Source of the DNA: CAZWKX01 sp964614095
GTDB taxonomy: Bacteria; Actinomycetota; Acidimicrobiia; Spongiisociales; UBA11373
Reading direction: 5' to 3'
Assembly (NCBI GenBank): GCA_964614095.1
Contig: CAZTJO010000009.1
Coordinates: forward strand, 1-58,362
DNA length: 58,362 nucleotides
The notes beneath the pieces were generated by a model that worked only from the letters and a program-made list of their open reading frames with translations, was not told the DNA's origin and made no database searches. The position numbers and the translations under genes were made by a program. This document shows positions 24,809-33,177 of this stretch, piece by piece (position 1 is the first letter of the stretch; each line of letters begins with the position of its first letter).

Positions 24809-25770
24809 GCCGTTCCAAGACATCCCGGGAGCCCATCTCCGACGCCGCGCTTCCCGTCGGCATCGCGGACGCCGAGCGCGGCGCCGCCGAAGCCGCCATC
24901 CTGGTGAAGCCGACCGTCGGGAAGAAGAAGAGCGAGATCCTCTACTTCGCCCTGCACAATCCGAAGCTCCTAGTCGGCGGCAGCGTCGTCCTCCTCTTCC
25001 TCATTCTCACCTTTGTCGGCCCGCTGCTCACTCACTACGGCCCGTTTGAATACGGGGCAGGACCGACCAACGGGCCACCTTCCGCCCGGAATTGGTTCGG
25101 GACCACCACCTTCGGCCAGGACGTGTTCGCCCAGTTTGTCGGTGGCCTTGGGTCGACGTTTGCCGTCGCTATCGTGGGCGGCGGCCTGGCCACGCTCATC
25201 GGCATGATCGTCGGCTTCACCGCCGGCTACCGCGGCGGCCTCGTCGACGAGATCCTCAACATGCTGACCAACATCGTCCTGGTCATCCCGACGCTGGCCG
25301 TGCTGCTGATCATCGCCGCCTACCTAGAGGTTCGCGGAATCCTTTGGGAGGCTCTCTTCATTGGGTTCACCTCCTGGCCGTGGGCGGCACGCGCCATCAG
25401 GGCACAGACCTTTTCTCTGCGCAACCGCGATTTTGTCGACTTGGCCCGCCTCAGCGGCGTGAGGTCCCACAAGATCATCTTCACCGAGATCGCCCCCAAC
25501 ATGAGCTCTTACCTGTTCATGACCTTCATCCTCATGTTTGGCGGAGCCATCCTCATCGCTGCCACCCTCGACTTCATCGGCCTTGGGCCGACTAACACCG
25601 CGTCGCTGGGCCTGATGATGAACACCGCCGTGTTGTGGAGTGCCATGCATCTCGGCTATTGGTGGTGGTTTGTCCCGCCGGGAGCGGCAATCACGCTGAT
25701 TGTGGGCGGGCTCTACATCATGAACGTCGGATTGGACGAGGTGTTCAATCCCAAGCTGAGGGAGTTCTAG
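24805..25770 (+). CDS. ABC importer permease, DppC type
   Basis: Second membrane subunit, 321 residues. It has a polar N-terminal extension of about 55 residues, then six membrane helices, a GTTTFGQDVFAQFVGG segment typical of DppC, and the EAA loop LSGVRSHKIIFTEIAPNM. It overlaps dppB by 4 nt and the first ATPase gene by one base (TAGTG), so all transporter parts should be made together. Confidence 0.94.
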   Translation: MSRSKTSREPISDAALPVGIADAERGAAEAAILVKPTVGKKKSEILYFALHNPKLLVGGSVVLLFLILTFVGPLLTHYGPFEYGAGPTNGPPSARNWFGTTTFGQDVFAQFVGGLGSTFAVAIVGGGLATLIGMIVGFTAGYRGGLVDEILNMLTNIVLVIPTLAVLLIIAAYLEVRGILWEALFIGFTSWPWAARAIRAQTFSLRNRDFVDLARLSGVRSHKIIFTEIAPNMSSYLFMTFILMFGGAILIAATLDFIGLGPTNTASLGLMMNTAVLWSAMHLGYWWWFVPPGAAITLIVGGLYIMNVGLDEVFNPKLREF

Positions 25771-26738
25771 TGGGCCTGCGAGTCGAAAACCTGCGGGTCT
25801 ACTACCAGACTTTGCGGGGCGACGTGAAGGCGCTGGACGGTGCCACCTTCGACCTCGAGGACGGCGAGATCATGGGGCTGGCCGGCGAGTCTGGGTGCGG
25901 CAAGACCACCCTGGGCAACAGCCTTATCCGGCTGGGCACCCGCATGAAGTACATCGAGGGCGGCGTCGAGCTCGACGGCGTAGAACTCCCCATCTGGGAC
26001 CACGACAAGATGGACAGATTCCGCTATAGAGAAGTGTCCATGATTCCGCAGTACGCAATGAGCGCACTGAATCCGATCCGCAAGATCGGCAAGATGACGG
26101 CAGAGCTGCTTGCCTCACGCGGTGTGGCCTACCGCGATGTCCTCCCCTCATTGAGAGATCGGCTGGATTTGGTCGAGTTGAGCACGGACGTGCTGAAGAT
26201 GTACCCCATCGAGTTGTCCGGAGGCATGAAACAGCGGGTGGTGATGGTGCTCTCAACGCTGCTGGACCCGTCGCTGCTGATCGCCGACGAAATCACGTCT
26301 GCCCTCGACGTCTCAACCCAGCGGGCCGTGTCGGAGATGCTGGTCGAATTCCGCGAGCGCGAGTACGTCAAAAGCCTGATCTTCATCACCCACGATGTCT
26401 CCATCCTCTATCAGATCGCCGACAGCATCATGGTGATGTACGCCGGCAAGCTGGTAGAAAAAGCGCCCACCGACACCATCATCCAGGAGCCCAGACACCC
26501 CTACACGAAGATGTTGATCTCCTCACTTCCCCAGATCGGCGTCAAGTACACCGAGAAGAAACTCGAGGGCATCCCGGGCCAACCCCCGCTGCTGCTGGAG
26601 CCTCCCACCGGATGCCGATTCCGCGATCGGTGCCCGGTTGCCTTCGACAAATGCCAAGAAGAGCCACCATTTGTCGAGATAGCCAGCAATCACTCTTCGG
26701 CCTGCTGGCGGACGATGGAGGATCATGCTCAAGCTTGA
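25770..26738 (+). CDS. ABC importer ATPase, DppD type
   Basis: A 322-residue ATPase. Walker A is GESGCGKTT, the ABC signature LSGGMKQRV, Walker B LLIADEITSALD, and the switch His lies in FITHDVS. The C-terminal oligopeptide/dipeptide extension has the Cys-rich GCRFRDRCPVAFDKC segment that binds a 4Fe-4S cluster in some relatives. The GTG start overlaps the permease stop; it avoids a longer in-frame start buried in dppC. Confidence 0.95.
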   Translation: MGLRVENLRVYYQTLRGDVKALDGATFDLEDGEIMGLAGESGCGKTTLGNSLIRLGTRMKYIEGGVELDGVELPIWDHDKMDRFRYREVSMIPQYAMSALNPIRKIGKMTAELLASRGVAYRDVLPSLRDRLDLVELSTDVLKMYPIELSGGMKQRVVMVLSTLLDPSLLIADEITSALDVSTQRAVSEMLVEFREREYVKSLIFITHDVSILYQIADSIMVMYAGKLVEKAPTDTIIQEPRHPYTKMLISSLPQIGVKYTEKKLEGIPGQPPLLLEPPTGCRFRDRCPVAFDKCQEEPPFVEIASNHSSACWRTMEDHAQA

Positions 26739-27702
26739 TGGGATCTCCAAGACCTATCGGATCGGCACCTTCGGCGGCAAGGAGCTTCGGGCCGTCAACA
26801 ACATCTCGTTCGACATAGCCCCGGGCGAGGTGGTGTCGCTCATCGGCGAAAGCGGCAGCGGCAAAAGCACGATCGGCAAGATGATCCTGAGGCTGATTTC
26901 GGTGACATCGGGTTCCATTCTGTTCGAGGAGGTCGACATCGCAACCCTGTCGCGTCGCCAACTCAGGGATTACTACCGCCGAGTGCAGGGGGTGTTCCAG
27001 GACCCCTTCAGCTCGTACAACCCGATCTTCAAGGCCGATCGTGTGTTCAGCATCATCAAGCGGGTGTACTTCCGCCACGTTCCGGACGATGAGTGGGATG
27101 CGAAGCTGCGGTCTTCGCTGGAAGCGGTGGGGCTCAACCCGCCCGAGGTGCTCGACAAGTACCCCCACCAGCTGAGCGGAGGCCAGCTGCAGCGGCTCCT
27201 CATCGCACGGGCACTGCTGCTGGACATCGAGGTTCTCGTCGCCGACGAGATCATCTCGATGCTGGATGCCTCCACCCGGATCGACGTCCTCAATCTGTTG
27301 GCCGAGCTCAAGACACGCGGCCTGGCCATCCTCTTCATCACCCACGACCTGTCGCTCGGCCACTACATCAGTGAAAAGGCGGTAATTCTGTACAGGGGGG
27401 CTATCGCCGAGATGGGTACAACCGATCGGGTCTTCAACAACCCGCACCACCCCTACACACAGATGCTCATGCGATCGGTCCCCCATCTCGACTCAAGGTG
27501 GGAGGGCAAGGAGGCAGTGGCGGAAGGACCCGAGGAGGGCCTTCTGGTGCCGGGCTGCCCCTACTTCGCCCGGTGCCCCGTTTCTCAGCGATCACAGGCC
27601 TGCAAAAGTGCAATCCCCGAGCTGCTGGAAACCGAACCCGGCCACTTTGTCGCCTGCCGCCGCTACGCAGACATCCTCTCTGAGCCCACCCCGCCGGCGT
27701 AG
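26725..27702 (+). CDS. ABC importer ATPase, DppF type
   Basis: A 325-residue ATPase. It has Walker A GESGSGKST, signature LSGGQLQRL, Walker B VLVADEIISMLD and FITHDLS, and ends with a GCPYFARCPVSQRSQAC Cys segment. Walker B has Ile-Ile-Ser where the family usually has Pro/Thr-Ser, a modest change. It overlaps the previous gene by 14 nt and closes the importer operon. Confidence 0.95.
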   Translation: MLKLDGISKTYRIGTFGGKELRAVNNISFDIAPGEVVSLIGESGSGKSTIGKMILRLISVTSGSILFEEVDIATLSRRQLRDYYRRVQGVFQDPFSSYNPIFKADRVFSIIKRVYFRHVPDDEWDAKLRSSLEAVGLNPPEVLDKYPHQLSGGQLQRLLIARALLLDIEVLVADEIISMLDASTRIDVLNLLAELKTRGLAILFITHDLSLGHYISEKAVILYRGAIAEMGTTDRVFNNPHHPYTQMLMRSVPHLDSRWEGKEAVAEGPEEGLLVPGCPYFARCPVSQRSQACKSAIPELLETEPGHFVACRRYADILSEPTPPA

Positions 27703-27807
27703 GGGGCCCTCCACAATCAGCGCTGCGCCCGGTGATCCGGCGCGGCGAGCGACAGACCGTGTCCTCCCACCGACAGGAATCAATGAGTCGAGTCCCGGGA
27801 GATCCTC

Positions 27808-28026
27808 CTAGCGAGCCTTCCGGGAAACCCACTTCCACCCCGAAGCGACGATCTCCTCAAGATCCGTCCTCTGCGGTTCCCAGTGCAGCACCGAACCGGC
27901 CTTAGCGGATCCGGCGACAAGAACCGCGGGATCCCCTTCGCGCCGCGGTGAATCCTGTGTCTCCAGCGGCCTGCCGGTGACGTTCTCGACCGCGACGATC
28001 ACCTCCCGCACGCTGCTGCCAATCGG
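27808..28026 (-). pseudogene. Relic of the 3' end of a UDP-glucose 4-epimerase-like gene
   Basis: About 70 codons match the C-terminus of GalE-type epimerases: VREVIVAVENVTGRP, SPRREGDPAVLVAGS, LHWEPQRTDLEEIVASGW. Full-length enzymes have about 325 residues. Upstream of the SSVREV point (near 28026) the similarity stops and no nucleotide-binding N-terminus is found. There is no start signal, so this is a remnant. It lies beside the sugar-type importer operon on the opposite strand. Confidence 0.7.
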
Positions 28027-28166
28027 GACGGAGACTGGGGACGAACCTCTCTTCCCCTACGGGTTCGGCCTCAGTACATCCGAGATAACATGCCGCGCCG
28101 GCCCTCCTTGACCTGGGCCGGTGCCGAACCGAGACCCGTGAGCACATGCCCAGGCACAGGCACACC

Positions 28167-28670
28167 ATGATCAGGCCCTGCAACGACGACGACTTCGAGA
28201 CGATCTTCGCCGTCATCAACTCGGCCGCCGAGGCGTATCGCGGCGTCATCCCTCAGGATCGCTGGACAGAGCCTTATATGCCCCGTGAAGAGCTGCGGCA
28301 GCAGCTCAACGAGGGAGTCGCCTTCTACGGCTTCGAGGAGGATGACGAGCTGCTCGGAGTCATGGGAATCCAGCCCCTCGGCGACGTGACCCTCATTCGG
28401 CACGCCTATGTGTGCACCGCCCACCAGCGACGCGGCATCGGCGGCGTACTGCTCTCATACCTCCGATCGCTCACCGACCGGCCGCTGCTCGTTGGAACCT
28501 GGGAAGACGCCGGCTGGGCCATCCGTTTCTACCAGCGCCACGGTTTCCGTCTCGTCACCGCCAAAGAGAAGGACCGGCTGCTGCGGCGGTACTGGAGCAT
28601 CCCGGAGCGGCAAACTGAGACATCAGTCGTGCTGGCCGATGACGCCTGGCGCAGGAAGGCAGGGGCATGA
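28167..28670 (+). CDS. GNAT family N-acetyltransferase
   Basis: A 167-residue acetyltransferase. It begins MIRPCNDDDFETIFAVINSA. The acetyl-CoA loop is AHQRRGIGGVLLS, followed by WAIRFYQRHGFRLV. The ATG at 28167 fits the domain start; an in-frame ATG 7 codons upstream is possible. Substrate unknown. Its stop overlaps the start of a truncated oxidoreductase gene by 4 nt. Confidence 0.88.
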   Translation: MIRPCNDDDFETIFAVINSAAEAYRGVIPQDRWTEPYMPREELRQQLNEGVAFYGFEEDDELLGVMGIQPLGDVTLIRHAYVCTAHQRRGIGGVLLSYLRSLTDRPLLVGTWEDAGWAIRFYQRHGFRLVTAKEKDRLLRRYWSIPERQTETSVVLADDAWRRKAGA

Positions 28671-29015
28671 CGGCGGGATTCACACCATCGACAAGCCGGC
28701 CTCTGCGAGTTGGGGTGCTGCTGCCACAGTTCGAAAGGGCCGTCGGCTGGCCGGAGTTCCGCGCCATCTGCCGCCTGGCCGAAGACATCGGTTTCGACTC
28801 CGTTTGGGTCAACGACCACCTGCTCTATCGAAACGCCGGCGGGTCCACGAGCGTGCCGTGGGAAGCCCATCGGCGGCACACCGGAGGAGACCGCCGCGGT
28901 GCTGCGGGAATCCGCCGCAGCCGGCATCGTTCATGTGCAGCTGGCCCTCACCCCCGTCACCGCCGAGTCGGTGGAGCGCTGTGGCGAGGTGCTTGCCCAC
29001 CTCGACCAAGGCTAG
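28667..29015 (+). pseudogene. LLM-class flavin oxidoreductase gene with its middle deleted and a frame change
   Basis: The first 60 or so codons match the N-terminus of luciferase-like monooxygenases (LRVGVLLPQFERA, AEDIGFDSVWVNDHLLYR). About position 28865 the match breaks off. In a different frame, GGTPEETAAVLRESAAAGIV followed by HVQLALTPVT matches the family's C-terminus and runs to a stop at 29015. About 170 codons are missing compared with the usual 280-residue protein. A mis-joined assembly could also produce this, but the flanking DNA looks normal. Confidence 0.75.
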
Positions 29016-29040
29016 ATGGCGCGATGAGAGCAAGCCCGGC

Positions 29041-29979
29041 TCAGGGCGCCGTGCTCGACTGCGGACCTTCCCAGCCGGAGAGGCGAGCGGCCAGCCACCA
29101 CAGGGCCCGGCCCTTCAGCCGGCAGTTGAACGGGTGCGAATGGGCACACTCGTCGGCGGGCAGGCCGGCGCAGTCTCCGGGGTTGTCGCTGCACCAGCCC
29201 GGGCACCATGGGCAACTGTCGTCGGTGTCCGGGTACCAGACTCCTGCCGGGTCGTAGCTCTCGATGTCGGCAAAGTCGAACAGCACCTTGTTGTTGTCGG
29301 CAACGTAGGAACGGATGAGTTCGTTGTTGTGAGCCAGCACTTCGCCGCCGCCGTCGGTGTGGCCGGTCATGTAGACGAACCGCACCTTGGGGTACTCAGC
29401 CTCGAGTCGGCTCATCATGTCCAGGTAGCTCTCCACCGCCGCCTCGTCCCACGACAGCTCGCCACACCACGACCACATGAAGGCATTGGCCTCGGGCACA
29501 TCGGCCAGTAGGTCCCTGGTCATCTCCATGAAGGCATCCGGGTCCCACGACCAGGAATCGTCGAAGGCCATTCTCAGACTGAGCGGCTCGGTGGGGGCCG
29601 GGGCGAACCGCCACTCCCTCTGGAAGGCATAGAGCCCTCCGGCCTGCCGACCCAAGTCGTCGGCGCCCGCCCACAACTGAGTCCCATGCGAGGTGGACCC
29701 GTACGCCCATACCACGGTGCGCTTCGCCTCCTCCAGCCACTCATCAGGGATCGGCCTCAGGTCGATGGAAGTGTGATCCACAACGATTGCTGCTCCTGCC
29801 GTACCTGAACCAGGACTCGTCGTGGTGGTAGTGGAGGACGAGGTGGACAACGACTCGGTCGGCTCGCTCACCGTCGAGGACGTAGCCGAGCCCACAGTGG
29901 TCGTGATCGACGTGCCGGCGGTGCCGCCGCAAGCGGCAAACATCAGCGCCACCACACCGAGTGCAATCAGGCGTCTCAT
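29041..29979 (-). CDS. Secreted lipoprotein of unknown function
   Basis: A 312-residue protein. The signal peptide ends in lipobox MFAAC (residue 17), followed by a Ser/Thr-rich linker to about residue 60. The mature domain has VWAYGSTSHGTQLWAGAD, FVYMTGHTDGGGEV, a KVLFDFADIESYDP segment, then a Cys-rich stretch (CPWCPGWCSDNPGDC) and AHSHPFNCRLKGRALWW. The FMTGHTDG and HSH segments are reminiscent of an SGNH-like extracellular hydrolase, but I cannot assign it. It has its own promoter (see 29986). Confidence 0.75.
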   Translation of the reverse strand: MRRLIALGVVALMFAACGGTAGTSITTTVGSATSSTVSEPTESLSTSSSTTTTTSPGSGTAGAAIVVDHTSIDLRPIPDEWLEEAKRTVVWAYGSTSHGTQLWAGADDLGRQAGGLYAFQREWRFAPAPTEPLSLRMAFDDSWSWDPDAFMEMTRDLLADVPEANAFMWSWCGELSWDEAAVESYLDMMSRLEAEYPKVRFVYMTGHTDGGGEVLAHNNELIRSYVADNNKVLFDFADIESYDPAGVWYPDTDDSCPWCPGWCSDNPGDCAGLPADECAHSHPFNCRLKGRALWWLAARLSGWEGPQSSTAP

Positions 29980-29985
29980 GCCGCC

Positions 29986-29991
29986 AGGTTA
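29986..29991 (-). promoter_or_regulatory. -10 box of a leaderless promoter for the lipoprotein gene
   Basis: TAACCT on the minus strand ends 6 nt before the ATG at 29979. No Shine-Dalgarno is present. Confidence 0.35.
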
Positions 29992-30056
29992 CGGACGAGG
30001 GCCGCGGACGCGGCGCATCCGCGACACCCACCGCCGACACCTCCCGGAAACCCGTC

Positions 30057-30115
30057 AGCAGGTCACTCACCTCCACTGTCGTCGCCCCCCGGCAGGGTCC
30101 CCCCGGGAACTCCTC
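30057..30115 (-). pseudogene. Degraded duplicate of the 3' end of the neighbouring Nudix gene
   Basis: These 59 bases align with 31504-31563, the end of the Nudix hydrolase gene, at about 80 percent identity by eye with two single-base gaps. In the minus reading, EFPGGTLPGG here corresponds to EFPEGTLWGA in the gene. No longer coding region surrounds it. The rest of 29992-30243 holds nothing I recognise. Confidence 0.6.
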
Positions 30116-30243
30116 AATTGGCGCTTGTCACTCGACTGTCTGAGACAAGGTGCGCCACTGCATTAAGCCCGGATGGGCTTGCCGCCGGCTCCCCGGCCTC
30201 GGGCCCGGGCCCCGTTGAACGGCAGGCCCCGGCGACGGTGCGC

Positions 30244-31416
30244 TCAGCCCCCGCCTAAATGGACGATGTAGGCGTCGTGAACTGAGAGCCCGAAGTCGAG
30301 GTACTCCCACCCGTCGCTTTCCTGGTGATAGAGGACGAGCACGTAGCCCCGCGAGGTCGTCGGGTCGTTGGCGTGGATAAGGAAGTGCCCGTCATCCACG
30401 TCCACCGAGTAAATCCCGTCGATGGTGGTACCGGTGCTTCGGGCCACCTCCTCCGGCAGGTCGCCCCCCCGGTAGGCCCATAGGGTAATGACACCAGTTC
30501 CGGCGTCGAGGCTGGTCCAGTAGACAATGCCATCCTCGACGACAAACCGCCACGCGCCATCGACATACTGGTCAGTCTGAGTGATGGTAAAATCCCCGAG
30601 GATCTCGGCAATCGTTCCCGTGCCGGGCTCGATCCGCCACAGAATGATGCGGTCCTCCTCCTTCTCAAGTGAGTAGAGGCGTTCCCCGTCGGTTTGCATC
30701 CCCCAGGGAACCTGCGCATCCGGAATCTCGGTCCCGTAGTTGTTGCCGCTTCCATCCCAGCCGAGCACCAGAGCGAAATACTCACCACCCGTATACCCGC
30801 CGGTGAATACGTCGTACTCCGATTGAGTGCGGTAATACGCCGTGTCGCCGACCACCGCGAAGGACCTCGGCGCCACGTCGTCGAAGATCGCCAAAGCGCC
30901 GCGCGACCCTCCGGTCCCGGTGTCGATCTCGGTGATGTCGAGCGTCCCGCTCTCCCATTTGCGGAGCCGGAAGACCCGGTCGCCCGACTTGTGCAGCGAG
31001 ACCGAGCTGGATGCGTATTCGGGCGAGGAGTATGAGCTGATCTCGATCGCCCGCCCTGCGGCGGGCACCACCAGGATGACGGCGCCGGTTTCAGTGTGGA
31101 TGGTGAGATTCTCCACGTGCGCGTCGGACGACCCGGTGCCCACCGCGAGAAAGAGACCGACCTCGCCAGGCTGGAGCCCTTCTGATGCCTCGGCGCCCTC
31201 GGCCTGGTTCCCCTCCTGCTCCAGCACCTGCTCCTGCTGCGTCCCCAATGGACCGTAGACCGGAACGTTCCCATCGCAAGAGACCCCGGCCACCGCCACT
31301 GTCAGCAAGACGGCCAACACGGCGACGGGACCACCCCGTGACCGACGGCACCGTGACCATCGGCGCCGGACCGCCATCAATACACGTGCAGGCTCCGACA
31401 CCGCTCTCATTGCCAC
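30244..31416 (-). CDS. Secreted lipoprotein, probable beta-propeller-like
   Basis: A 390-residue protein. An Arg-rich N-terminus leads into a hydrophobic segment ending AVAGVSC, a probable lipobox near residue 47. The mature part is beta-strand rich with spaced Gly/Asp turns and repeating phrases such as GDRVFRLRKW, GDTAYYRTQSE, GERLYSLEKEE and DGIVYWTSLDAG, which suggests a propeller of about six blades. Function unknown. GTG at 31416 is used; ATG two codons later (behind GAGGTG) or ATG at 31377 are possible. Confidence 0.72.
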   Translation of the reverse strand: MAMRAVSEPARVLMAVRRRWSRCRRSRGGPVAVLAVLLTVAVAGVSCDGNVPVYGPLGTQQEQVLEQEGNQAEGAEASEGLQPGEVGLFLAVGTGSSDAHVENLTIHTETGAVILVVPAAGRAIEISSYSSPEYASSSVSLHKSGDRVFRLRKWESGTLDITEIDTGTGGSRGALAIFDDVAPRSFAVVGDTAYYRTQSEYDVFTGGYTGGEYFALVLGWDGSGNNYGTEIPDAQVPWGMQTDGERLYSLEKEEDRIILWRIEPGTGTIAEILGDFTITQTDQYVDGAWRFVVEDGIVYWTSLDAGTGVITLWAYRGGDLPEEVARSTGTTIDGIYSVDVDDGHFLIHANDPTTSRGYVLVLYHQESDGWEYLDFGLSVHDAYIVHLGGG

Positions 31417-31487
31417 CTCAAAGATCCGAGTTGCCCCAAGTCAAACAGATTCGTCTGATCGGTGAATACCGCCCTGCCGGCACTTCC

Positions 31488-32021
31488 TCACCTGAAATAG
31501 CCAAGCAGGTCGCGTACCACCGCTGCCGTCGCCCCCCACAGGGTGCCCTCGGGGAACTCGTAGAACCAGAGTTGGTGCCCGTGCCACTCCTCCACCCTCC
31601 AGGCGTCTTCGTCGAGGAGCTCCTCGATGTTTGGTTCGACGACGGCATCGACCTCGTCCGGCTGCAGGATCAGCTGGGCAGGCCGCTCGACCCGAGCCAC
31701 CACGGGGACCACCAGCATCTCGGCCGGACGGGTCCTCACCGGATTGAGGCCGCCCAGAACCTCCACCCGCTCCGGCGGAATACCGATCTCCTCCCATGCC
31801 TCCCGGATTGCAGTCTCCACCGGGTCCTCGTCGGTCGAGTCGATGGTGCCTCCGGGGAACACGACGTCGCCGGCATGGGTGCGCATGTCGTCCGGACGGC
31901 GGGTGAGGATGAGCCGAAGCCGATTCTCGGCCTGGTAGAGAGGCACCAGCACCGCGGCCCGGGCTCCCTCTCGGCCGGCCACCGGAGGCAAACCGGCCAG
32001 ATCTCCCCAGTTCGGGCTCAT
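31488..32021 (-). CDS. Nudix hydrolase, CoA pyrophosphatase-like
   Basis: A 177-residue Nudix enzyme. The Nudix box runs GGTIDSTDEDPVETAIREAW then EEIG, with the REAWEEIG metal-binding helix intact. The upstream LTRRPDDMRTHAGDVVFPGG closely resembles NudL-type CoA pyrophosphatases (the UPF0035 pattern). It probably cleaves CoA or its derivatives. The ATG at 32021 lies 6 nt behind TACCAT, so translation is probably leaderless. It is divergent from the neighbouring acetyltransferase with only 30 nt between the start codons. Confidence 0.9.
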   Translation of the reverse strand: MSPNWGDLAGLPPVAGREGARAAVLVPLYQAENRLRLILTRRPDDMRTHAGDVVFPGGTIDSTDEDPVETAIREAWEEIGIPPERVEVLGGLNPVRTRPAEMLVVPVVARVERPAQLILQPDEVDAVVEPNIEELLDEDAWRVEEWHGHQLWFYEFPEGTLWGATAAVVRDLLGYFR

Positions 32022-32051
32022 CCGCTCATGGTACGGGGATAGGCTGTCGTC
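32022..32051. promoter_or_regulatory. Divergent leaderless promoter pair in 30 nt
   Basis: TACCAT (minus strand, 32028-32033) stands 6 nt before the Nudix ATG. TAGGCT (plus strand, 32040-32045) stands 6 nt before the acetyltransferase ATG. Only 6 bp separate the two -10 boxes, so each -35 region must fall on or inside the opposite gene's start. Simultaneous occupation by two polymerases is unlikely. Confidence 0.5.
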
Positions 32052-32660
32052 ATGCCAAGGCAGCTCACCTCCAGGGCGCGTCTAACACCACGGCTGCTGC
32101 TGCACCCCTTCCGTCGCCGTGACCTGGAACCGCTCGTGGCCGCGGTGCACGAATCGCTGGGCGATCTGAGCCGATGGCTGCCTTGGGCACACGCTCGCTA
32201 CGGCCGCAGCGACGCCCTCAACTTCATTCGCGCCAGTGCCGCCGCCTGGGCCGAAGGCCGGGCCTACGACTTCGCCATCCGCTCCCACGACGATGGCCAG
32301 ACCCACCTGGGCAACATCTCGGTATGGCATACCTCCCGCCGCGAGCAGGCTGGAGAGGTGGGCTATTGGGTGCGCAGCGACCGCACCGGGCAGGGTATCG
32401 CCACCGAGGCGGCAGCCCGGGTGCTGCAGACCGCGTTCGAGGAGCTGCGCCTGCATCGAGTCATCCTGCGAGTTGCGGTAGGTAACCGCGCCAGCGAACG
32501 CATCGCCGAGAAGCTGGGATTCGTCCAGGAAGGCATGTTGCGCAAAGAAGTGCTGATCGCCGGAGAATGGGTCGATCACTCCCTCTGGGCGCTGCTCGAC
32601 GAGGAGTACCGGGTCGGCAAGATGAGATACAAGGCGGCGGGTTGGCTCGGGAGCGAGTAG
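32052..32660 (+). CDS. RimJ/RimL-type GNAT acetyltransferase
   Basis: A 202-residue acetyltransferase of the RimJ/L group, which acetylates ribosomal protein N-termini or small amines. It starts with RLTPRLLLHPFRRRDLEPL, has GEVGYWVRSDRTGQGIATEA as the acetyl-CoA region, HRVILRVAVGNRASERIAEK and GFVQEGMLRK, the usual order. Leaderless start (see the divergent promoter). A heptad-repeat arm begins 7 nt after the stop. Confidence 0.93.
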   Translation: MPRQLTSRARLTPRLLLHPFRRRDLEPLVAAVHESLGDLSRWLPWAHARYGRSDALNFIRASAAAWAEGRAYDFAIRSHDDGQTHLGNISVWHTSRREQAGEVGYWVRSDRTGQGIATEAAARVLQTAFEELRLHRVILRVAVGNRASERIAEKLGFVQEGMLRKEVLIAGEWVDHSLWALLDEEYRVGKMRYKAAGWLGSE

Positions 32661-32666
32661 GAGGCG

Positions 32667-32734
32667 CAGGGCGCAGACTTCAGATTCCAGATCTGCAGAT
32701 CACGTTGAGCTGCTGCGAGGAGAGTCCAGCGCAG
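32667..32734. repeat. Heptad-repeat arm at the 3' side of the four-helix-bundle gene
   Basis: CAGGGCG, CAGACTT, CAGATTC, CAGATCT and GCAGATC form five heptads at 32667-32701. Two more (AGAGTCC, AGCGCAG) lie at 32721-32734 within the last codons of the four-helix-bundle gene. The arm is of the left type (AGARTYC orientation) and contains the stop codon of that gene. Confidence 0.7.
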
Positions 32735-33083
32735 ACCGCCCGGATTCACGCAATCCGTGCAGCGCCCGCTTCACCTCCCGGGTCTTCGCCATTAGTGAAG
32801 CGGCCACATCCGAAGACAGATGGCCCAGATCGCCGGCAAGTCCAATCTGGTGTTCCGCCTCCCTCGCCGAACCGGCGGCGATGGAAACAAACCGCACCAG
32901 CTCCCGCTCAAAATCCCGCCCGGCACCCTCAGCCAGATTCGAGGCTACCGATACTGCAGCCCGACGCAGCTGTACTCGCAGTCCACACCTCTCTGAATGC
33001 GGAAACGAAGTAGCTGCCCTGTAGAGATCCAGCACCAGGGAGTGAGCCTTTCGCCCCACAAAGAGATTCCTGTAGTCGATCAC
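32700..33083 (-). CDS. S23/bAvd-type four-helix-bundle protein
   Basis: A 127-residue helical protein of the family first seen in 23S rRNA intervening sequences (TIGR02436-like). Diagnostic segments are KAHSLVLDLYRAATSFP, QLRRAAVSVASNLAEGAGR near residues 39-57 and a GSAREAEHQIGLAGDLGHL helix. Relatives are basic four-helix pentamers; some (bAvd) bind nucleic acid in diversity-generating retroelements. No reverse transcriptase or rRNA is nearby. The GTG at 33083 precedes the domain exactly, with no clear Shine-Dalgarno. The last 12 residues (SALDSPRSSST) are encoded by heptad-repeat DNA. The gene lies between two heptad arms of opposite type. Confidence 0.88.
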   Translation of the reverse strand: MIDYRNLFVGRKAHSLVLDLYRAATSFPHSERCGLRVQLRRAAVSVASNLAEGAGRDFERELVRFVSIAAGSAREAEHQIGLAGDLGHLSSDVAASLMAKTREVKRALHGLRESGRSALDSPRSSST

Positions 33084-33163
33084 ATACGCGCCATACGCTG
33101 TGGAAGCACGAGAGTCAAGCCCCGGAACTCGCTCGTCCCCCAATGGATTCCATACCGCTTGGC

Positions 33164-33177
33164 AAATTCTGAATCCT
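33164..33177. repeat. Heptad-repeat remnant at the 5' side of the four-helix-bundle gene
   Basis: AAATTCT and GAATCCT are two heptads of the right type (GRAYTCT orientation), 81 nt upstream of the four-helix-bundle start. Together with 32667-32734 they bracket the gene. It is short, so chance is possible. Confidence 0.45.
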
